Origin: Bryobacteraceae bacterium
GTDB taxonomy: Bacteria > Acidobacteriota > Terriglobia > Bryobacterales > Bryobacteraceae
Direction: 5' to 3'
DNA length: 41,919 nucleotides
Assembly: GCA_023511855.1 (NCBI GenBank)
Contig: JAIMAR010000008.1
Location: 1 to 41,919 of the forward strand
Positions 37,151 to 41,919 of the stretch are shown here, piece by piece. The notes beneath the pieces were generated by a model, which ran no database searches, was not told where the DNA came from, and saw nothing but the letters and a program-made list of their open reading frames with translations. The translations under genes were made by a program, and so were the position numbers. The stretch's first letter is position 1; every line of letters starts with the position of its first letter.

Positions 37151-37786
37151 ATGGCGGAGCTGAACAAACTGTATGAGGCGGTATTAAACGGCGATGCAAA
37201 GACGGCCGCGGCCGTAACAAAGGAGGCGCTGGCGGAAGGCGTTCCTCCGATCGATCTGGTGAACCAGTACATGGTGCCGGCCATGGACGAAGTGGGCCGC
37301 CGCTACGAATGCGAGGAGTACTTTGTGCCGGAGCTGCTATTGGCGGCGCGGGCGATGAAGGCTTCGATGGATTTGATCCGGCCGCTGCTGGCGGCGAGCG
37401 GAGCGCAGCCGGCCGGGCGCGTGGTGATCGGCACGGTAAAGGGCGATCTGCACGACATTGGCAAGAACCTGGTGGCGGCGCTGCTGGAGGGCGGCGGCTT
37501 CGAGGTGATCGACTTGGGCGCGGACGTGCCGCCGGAGAAGTTCGTGCGGGCGGTTGAGGAACGGCAAGCCAACATCGTCTGCCTGTCGGCGCTGCTGACG
37601 GTGACGATGCCGGCGATGCGGACTACGATTGAAACGCTCAAGGAGGCGGGCGTGCGGGACAAGGTGAAAGTCTTGGTCGGAGGCGCGCCGGTGACGCAGA
37701 AGTACGCCGAGGAGATCGGGGCCGACGGCTACGGGGAGAACGCCAGCGAGGCGGTGACTTTGGCGCGGCGTCTGGTGGCGCAATGA
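37151..37786 (+). CDS. corrinoid (cobalamin-binding) methyl-carrier protein
   Basis: A 211-residue protein. Residues 1-85 are the four-helix cap domain (MDEVGRRYECEEYFVPELLLAARAMK). Residues 88-211 are the B12-binding Rossmann domain with the base-off motif DLHDIG (Asp99, His101, Gly104), then the GADVPPEKFV, LSALLTVTMPAM and GGAPVTQKYAEEIGADGY segments. This equals the cobalamin module of MetH and the MtbC/MtmC-type methyltransferase corrinoid proteins; His101 would ligate cobalt. The start is ATG 37151, with a GTG immediately before it as alternative; GAGGGAAGG precedes both. Its stop overlaps the next gene as ATGA, so the two are translationally coupled. Confidence 0.93.
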   Translation: MAELNKLYEAVLNGDAKTAAAVTKEALAEGVPPIDLVNQYMVPAMDEVGRRYECEEYFVPELLLAARAMKASMDLIRPLLAASGAQPAGRVVIGTVKGDLHDIGKNLVAALLEGGGFEVIDLGADVPPEKFVRAVEERQANIVCLSALLTVTMPAMRTTIETLKEAGVRDKVKVLVGGAPVTQKYAEEIGADGYGENASEAVTLARRLVAQ

Positions 37787-38679
37787 ACCCGGTCTTCGAA
37801 AGGCTGCTGGCGAACGGCCCGGTGGTCACCGACGGCGCCTGGGGCACGATGTTCTTGGCGATGGGCCTGCGGGCAGGCGAGATCGGCGACCTATGGAACC
37901 TGACTCACCCGGAGCGGGTGGAGGCCGTGCCCCGCGCGTATGTGGAAGCAGGCAGCCAGGTGATTCTGACCAACACGTTCTTGTCGAACCGGATCACGCT
38001 GGCGGCGCACGGACTGGCGGATCGGTTGGAGGAGCTGAACCGGACCGGAGTGGAGATTTCCCGGCGCGCCGCCGGCGGACGCGCCGCGGTGTTCGGATCG
38101 ATCGGTCCGACGGGCAAGCTGCTGGTGACGGGAGAGGTCACGGAGACCGAGCTGGAGGAGACCTACCGCGAGCAGACGCGAATTCTGGCCGAGGCCGGCG
38201 CGGAAGCCATCATCCTCGAGACGATGGGGGATCTGGGCGAGGCGGTCTGCGCGGTGCGGGCATCGCGCGAGACGGGCCTTCCGGTGGTGGCCTGCATGGC
38301 CTACTCCAGCGGTAGGAACAAAGACCGCACCATGATGGGCGTGACGCCGGAGCAAGCCGCGGAAGCGCTAACCGAAGCCGGTGCAGACGTCATCGGGGCC
38401 AACTGCGGGCAGGGCATCGACGGGTACATCGAGATCTGCCGGCGCCTGCGCGCGGCGACGGACCGCCCGTTGTGGATCAAGCCCAACGCCGGGCTGCCGG
38501 AACTGGTGGAAGGCCGGCCGGTTTATCGCACATCACCCGAGGAGTTCGCCGCCAAGACCGTGGAGCTTCTGGAGGCCGGGGCGCATTTTGTAGGCGGATG
38601 CTGCGGGACCACGCCGGAGTTTATCCGTCAGGTAGCGGCCACAGTGAAGCAGTGGAAAGCACGGAAAAACGCCGGCTGA
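37783..38679 (+). CDS. homocysteine S-methyltransferase (stand-alone MetH N-terminal domain)
   Basis: A 298-residue zinc-dependent barrel. It begins VVTDGAWGTMFLAMGL, then LTNTFLSNRITLAAHG, GSIGPTGKLL, ILETMGDLGEA. The zinc cysteines are Cys208 (GANCGQG) and Cys273/Cys274 (GGCCGTTPEF). This matches the homocysteine module of MetH, which methylates homocysteine from methylcobalamin; BHMT/MmuM-type enzymes share the fold but use betaine or S-methylmethionine. Coupling by ATGA to the corrinoid protein argues for a methylcobalamin donor. Together with 34681-37042 the locus supplies all methyl-transfer modules of methionine synthase on separate chains. Confidence 0.92.
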   Translation: MNPVFERLLANGPVVTDGAWGTMFLAMGLRAGEIGDLWNLTHPERVEAVPRAYVEAGSQVILTNTFLSNRITLAAHGLADRLEELNRTGVEISRRAAGGRAAVFGSIGPTGKLLVTGEVTETELEETYREQTRILAEAGAEAIILETMGDLGEAVCAVRASRETGLPVVACMAYSSGRNKDRTMMGVTPEQAAEALTEAGADVIGANCGQGIDGYIEICRRLRAATDRPLWIKPNAGLPELVEGRPVYRTSPEEFAAKTVELLEAGAHFVGGCCGTTPEFIRQVAATVKQWKARKNAG

Positions 38680-38719
38680 CAGATCAAGCTTTCTGAGTGA
38701 GGCCAGCTGCCGCTTACGG

Positions 38720-40066
38720 CTATTTCCGGTTCAAGGCAGCCATCTTGCGTGCGATGAGCATCGCCATTTCGAGGGCCTGCTCGCCATTGAGGCGCGGGTC
38801 CACCTCCGATTTGTAGGCGCGGTGCAGATCCTGTTCGGATAAGCCGCGGGCGCCTCCGATGCATTCGGTGACATTCTCTCCGGTGAGCTCAAAGTGCACG
38901 CCGCCGAGACGGCTGCCCAGGGCGGCGTGGATGTCAAACGCGCGCTCCAGCTCCCCGAGGATGTCTTCAAAGCGGCGAGTTTTGAGCCCTTGCTCGGTCA
39001 GACGGGTATTGCCATGCATGGGGTCGGAGCACCAGAGCACGGTCTTGCCGCTGGCGCGGACGGCCCCGATGAGCGGCGGCAAGCATTGTTCAATCCGGTT
39101 CACGCCGAAGCGGTGAATGAGGGTCAGGCGGCCGGGCTGATTGTGCGGGTGAAGGATGTCGAGCAACCGCTGGAGAGTCTCCGGCGTCATGGCCGGGCCC
39201 ACCTTCAGCGCGATGGGATTGGAGATACCGCGGAAGAACTCGACATGCGCGCCATCGGGATCCGAAGTGCGCATGCCGATCCAGGGGAAGTGGGCCGAAA
39301 GGTCGTACCAGGCCCCGGTCCGCGGATCCTGACGGGTTTGAGTCTGCTCGTACGAAAGATGCAGGGCTTCGTGAGCAGTGAAGAAATCGACGCTTTGAAG
39401 CTCCCCGGCACGGATTCCCAGCACGTTTTCCAGGAAGCTCAGGGCCTCGGAGACGGACTGAAGGATGCGGCGATAGTCGGCCGCCAGCGGCGAGTGCGCG
39501 ATCCAGTCCATTTCCCAATACTCGGGATGGTGCAGGTCGGCGAAGCCGCCTTTGACCAGCGAGCGGATGTAGTTGAGCGTAAGGGCGGCGCGGCCGTGGG
39601 CGCGGAGCAGGAGCTGCGGGTCGGGCATACGGTCCTCGGGGGTAAAGCCGGGGCGGTTGACCAAATCGCCGCGGTAGGAGGGAAGAGTGACGCCATCGCG
39701 CGTTTCAAAGTCTTCTGTGCGTGGCTTGGCGTATTGACCGGCGAAGCGGCCAACGCGGATGACGGGCTTGGATGCGCCGTGGACCAGCACGAGGCTCATC
39801 TGGAGCAGGATGCGCAGCTTGTCGGTGATGATGGTCGGGTCGCAGTCCGCGAAACGCTCTGCGCAATCGCCGCCTTCGAGCAGGAAGCGGCGACCCTCGG
39901 CGGCCTGGGCGAGCTGGGTGCGCAATTCATCGGCCTCCCAGGGAGAGACCAGGGGCGGCATGCGGGACAGCTCGGCGAGCGCCGCCTCCAGTTCTGAGGG
40001 AGACGGGTAGCTGGGCTGCTGAAGCGCAGGCTTGGAGCGCCAGGAGGCAGGGGTCCATTCCTTCAT
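38720..40066 (-). CDS. aroG: 3-deoxy-7-phosphoheptulonate synthase, class II
   Basis: A 448-residue plant/mycobacterial-type DAHP synthase that condenses PEP and erythrose-4-phosphate in the first step of the shikimate pathway. Family motifs: WTPASWRSKPALQQPSYP, LLEGGDCAERF, VIRVGRFAGQYAKPR, SYRGDLVN, EALHLSYEQ, FFRGISNPIALKVGPAMT, LIHRFGVNRIEQCLPPLI, VLWCSDPMHGNT, GGVHFELTGENVTECIGG and YKSEVDPRLNGEQALEMA. Length matches class II enzymes. The Cys in GGDCAE and the Glu and Asp of FELTGEN and KSEVDPR are the usual metal ligands. It stands alone, convergent with the homocysteine methyltransferase gene. Confidence 0.97.
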   Translation of the reverse strand: MKEWTPASWRSKPALQQPSYPSPSELEAALAELSRMPPLVSPWEADELRTQLAQAAEGRRFLLEGGDCAERFADCDPTIITDKLRILLQMSLVLVHGASKPVIRVGRFAGQYAKPRTEDFETRDGVTLPSYRGDLVNRPGFTPEDRMPDPQLLLRAHGRAALTLNYIRSLVKGGFADLHHPEYWEMDWIAHSPLAADYRRILQSVSEALSFLENVLGIRAGELQSVDFFTAHEALHLSYEQTQTRQDPRTGAWYDLSAHFPWIGMRTSDPDGAHVEFFRGISNPIALKVGPAMTPETLQRLLDILHPHNQPGRLTLIHRFGVNRIEQCLPPLIGAVRASGKTVLWCSDPMHGNTRLTEQGLKTRRFEDILGELERAFDIHAALGSRLGGVHFELTGENVTECIGGARGLSEQDLHRAYKSEVDPRLNGEQALEMAMLIARKMAALNRK

Positions 40067-40200
40067 CGTGGAACCGGGAAACAGACTATCTTCGCAGATT
40101 CCACGAGCTCAGAAAACGTACAATGAGTGGGAGTCTTCGCGATTCGTACCGGCTTTGGAGCGCGGAGCCGGGGATTCACGCGTTAGAAAGGCGCAGATTC

Positions 40201-41262
40201 ATGCGAAACCAAACCGTTCTTTACGCTGTTGCCCTGTGTCTGGCCGCGTCGGAGGCGGTGCGGGGGGACGAGGTTCAGTTGCGCAATGGAGACCGGCTGA
40301 GCGGAACCCTGGTGCGCAAAGAGGGAAAGTCTTTGGTTTTGAAAACCAGCACGGTGGGCGAGGTAACGGCGCCGTGGGAGCAGGTGGAGAGGCTGGCCAC
40401 CGAAGAGGCGGTCACCGTGACGCTGGCTAGTGGAGAGCAGGTCGAGACGCGACTGCGGATTGACGGTGGACGGGCCCTGCTGGCGGCGGCTGGGCGCGAG
40501 GTGGCGGTGGAAGAGGTCGCCACGATCCGCAACGCCGCCGAGCAGAGAGCTTACGAGAGGCTGAGGAACCCCCGGCTGATCGACCTTTGGGCCGGCACCG
40601 CCACGGTAGGGCTGGCGGGAACGCAGGGCAACGCGCAGACACGCACCTTCACGGGGACGGTGAACGCATCTCGCCGGACGAACGGCGACCGGACCAGCCT
40701 GTACCTTAACATTGTCAAGGCCTCTGCGCTGCTGGAAGGGGTGAGCACGGATACGGCGGAAGCGGTGCGCGGCGGGTGGAGCCACAGCCGGACCTTCGCC
40801 AGGCGAGTGTCGGCAGACTTCTTCAACGACTACGAATACGACCGCTTCCAGAACCTGGATTTGCGCTTCGTGGCCGGCGGCGGATTTGGCTACAGCCCTT
40901 GGCGCTCCGAACGCGGGCGGCTGGATCTTTCCGGAGGCGGCGCCTTCAACCGCGAGCAGTTAGGCCCGCCGGCGCCCGCCGAGAGCTTCACCCGGCGCTC
41001 GGCCGAAGCCTACTGGGGCGGTGATTACAACTTCCGGCTGACGGAGGCGACGTCGCTGACCCAGAAGCTCCGCGTGTTCCACAACCTCACTCGCACGGGC
41101 GAGTACCGGATGAACTTCGATCTGGCCGCCAATACGCGTCTGCTGAAGTGGCTGAGCTGGAACCTTGGGTTCAGCAACCGCTACCTCAGCAATCCGGTTC
41201 CCGGCAGCAAGAAGAACGACCTGCTCTACACGACGGGGATCGGGGTCAACTTCGCGCGTTGA
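40201..41262 (+). CDS. DUF481 family outer-membrane protein
   Basis: A 353-residue exported protein. Residues 1-22 form a signal peptide (MRNQTVLYAVALCLAASEAV). Residues about 23-130 are a small beta domain (DEVQLRNGDRLSGTLVRKEGKSL, TVGEVTAPWEQVERL), repeated weakly at VTVTLASGEQVETRL. The C-terminal 220 residues match DUF481 (YdiY-like): GTATVGLAGTQGNAQTRTF, DRTSLYLNIVKASAL, DFFNDYEYDRFQNLDLRFVAGGGFGY, YWGGDYNFRLTEATSLTQKLR, DLLYTTGIGVNF. It is probably a beta-barrel; function unknown. ATG 40201 is chosen because the signal peptide begins there and AAAGG lies nine bases upstream; a frame from 40123 lacks a signal. Confidence 0.88.
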   Translation: MRNQTVLYAVALCLAASEAVRGDEVQLRNGDRLSGTLVRKEGKSLVLKTSTVGEVTAPWEQVERLATEEAVTVTLASGEQVETRLRIDGGRALLAAAGREVAVEEVATIRNAAEQRAYERLRNPRLIDLWAGTATVGLAGTQGNAQTRTFTGTVNASRRTNGDRTSLYLNIVKASALLEGVSTDTAEAVRGGWSHSRTFARRVSADFFNDYEYDRFQNLDLRFVAGGGFGYSPWRSERGRLDLSGGGAFNREQLGPPAPAESFTRRSAEAYWGGDYNFRLTEATSLTQKLRVFHNLTRTGEYRMNFDLAANTRLLKWLSWNLGFSNRYLSNPVPGSKKNDLLYTTGIGVNFAR

Positions 41263-41272
41263 GGACGAGAAG

Positions 41273-41291
41273 AGCCGCGCCTGCTGCGGCT
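41273..41291. terminator. possible hairpin between convergent DUF481 and M48 genes
   Basis: AGCCGC at 41273-41278 pairs with GCGGCT at 41286-41291 around GCCTGCT, ten bases after the DUF481 stop and between convergent genes. No T-tract follows, so it is only a weak terminator candidate. Confidence 0.3.
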
Positions 41292-41325
41292 TGCGGGCGA
41301 GTAGGCGCTTCTTTCCACTATCCGA

Positions 41326-41919
41326 TTAAGGACGGCGCTTCAGCGTGGGGCGGTCTTCCTCGTCGGAGCCGGACTTGCCGCCTTTCTTGTCGTCGCCTTC
41401 AATGGGGCCGCCGCTGCCGGGAGCGCGCCGCAAGGTGGGCCGGCTGGTGTCCTTGTCGTCCACCTTACGATAAGCGGTGAGCGTCTGGAGGCGAGCCTTG
41501 ACGTCGTTGAACTCGGAGGTCGTGACGACGTACTCGGGCCGGGCTTTGAGTAGCTCCTGGATGTTCTTCTGAGCGTCGCGGATGCGGTCGTCGGTCAGCG
41601 GGTGCGTGGAGAAGACCTTGGACATCGCGCCGGGTTTCTTTTTCTCCAGGGCTTGTATCTTTTCAAAGAAGTCGACGTAAGCGGTGGGATCGTAGCCGGT
41701 CTTATACATGTACTGTAGTCCGAGCAGATCGGCTTCCATTTCGAAGCCCCGGGAGAAGGTGAGGAAGGTCATGGGAATGGCGAGCCCGGCGCCCTGACGA
41801 ATAGCGTAGCCGGTCCAGCCGCCCATGAAGATCAAAGGCAAGCTCAGGTAGTTGGCGAGCGTGGCGCGGCTTGCCTGGCGGGTGCCGTGGCGGGCGGCGA
41901 CGTGGGCGATCTCGTGGGC
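41326..41919 (-). CDS. M48 family zinc metalloprotease (N-terminus cut by window edge)
   Basis: Partial gene: the frame is open at the right edge and ends at 41326, giving 197 residues. The first codons at the edge read AHEIAHVAARHG, which contains the HExxH zinc motif. A hydrophobic stretch follows (LSLPLIFMGGWTGYAIRQGAGLAIP), then GFEMEADLLGLQYM with the third zinc ligand Glu, and FSTHPLTDDRIRDAQ, typical of exported M48 peptidases (BepA/YfgC, LoiP) that act on misfolded envelope proteins. The C-terminal 45 residues are charged and repetitive (RPTLRRAPG, RPTLKRRP). The signal region and upstream half lie outside the window. Confidence 0.9.
   Translation of the reverse strand, partial: AHEIAHVAARHGTRQASRATLANYLSLPLIFMGGWTGYAIRQGAGLAIPMTFLTFSRGFEMEADLLGLQYMYKTGYDPTAYVDFFEKIQALEKKKPGAMSKVFSTHPLTDDRIRDAQKNIQELLKARPEYVVTTSEFNDVKARLQTLTAYRKVDDKDTSRPTLRRAPGSGGPIEGDDKKGGKSGSDEEDRPTLKRRP

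Overview
The window is high-GC and densely coded, and it reads as an Acidobacteriota chromosome, most likely of the Bryobacter/Candidatus Solibacter type. The indicators are a VWFA-related protein of the acidobacterial kind, an Oar-like TonB-dependent receptor with an N-terminal carboxypeptidase-regulatory domain, several Tat-exported sugar-acid enzymes (Gfo/Idh/MocA and UxuA-like), an Hfq-like Sm protein and a fused LptC-LptA. Taxonomy is inferred from gene content only. I see no rRNA, tRNA, CRISPR array, transposase or prophage.

Layout. 1-4.8 kb: truncated TonB receptor, hotdog thioesterase, VWA protein, Hfq-like protein, inositol monophosphatase. 4.9-9.0 kb: Tat-exported oxidoreductase, polyprenyl-phosphate sugar transferase, Tat-exported UxuA-like dehydratase. 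9.1-10.9 kb: metX-metW. 10.9-13.8 kb: DgoD-like enolase-superfamily dehydratase, a 52-residue membrane protein, thiC. 13.9-21.2 kb (minus strand): the envelope/sigma-54 cluster lptCA-lptB-[UxuA-like gene]-rpoN-hpf-rapZ. 21.3-29.0 kb: a signalling block with an HD-GYP response regulator, a hybrid histidine kinase broken by a one-base frameshift, and an intact membrane PAS kinase. 29.1-31.1 kb: groES-groEL with a strong terminator. 31.1-31.5 kb: a hairpin-rich non-coding stretch. 31.5-34.6 kb: MFS transporter, manC, a BamE-like small envelope protein. 34.7-38.7 kb: a divergent one-carbon locus. 38.7 kb to the end: class II DAHP synthase, a DUF481 outer-membrane protein and a truncated M48 metalloprotease.

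The most interesting system is at 34.7-38.7 kb. The three catalytic modules of cobalamin-dependent methionine synthase (homocysteine methyltransferase, methyl-THF-binding and corrinoid-binding) are encoded as separate proteins. They sit beside a MetF fused to a MetV-type cysteine-rich domain, and the MetH reactivation domain is absent. Together they would carry a methyl group from methylene-THF to methyl-THF, then the corrinoid, then homocysteine. metX-metW 25 kb away would start the same pathway.

Two neighbouring signalling genes carry lesions: an in-frame TGA just after the best start of the HD-GYP gene, and the kinase frameshift. Either this signalling block is decaying or the assembly has local errors. 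Several sugar-acid functions (two UxuA-like, one DgoD-like, one hexuronate-type MFS) are scattered rather than in one operon.
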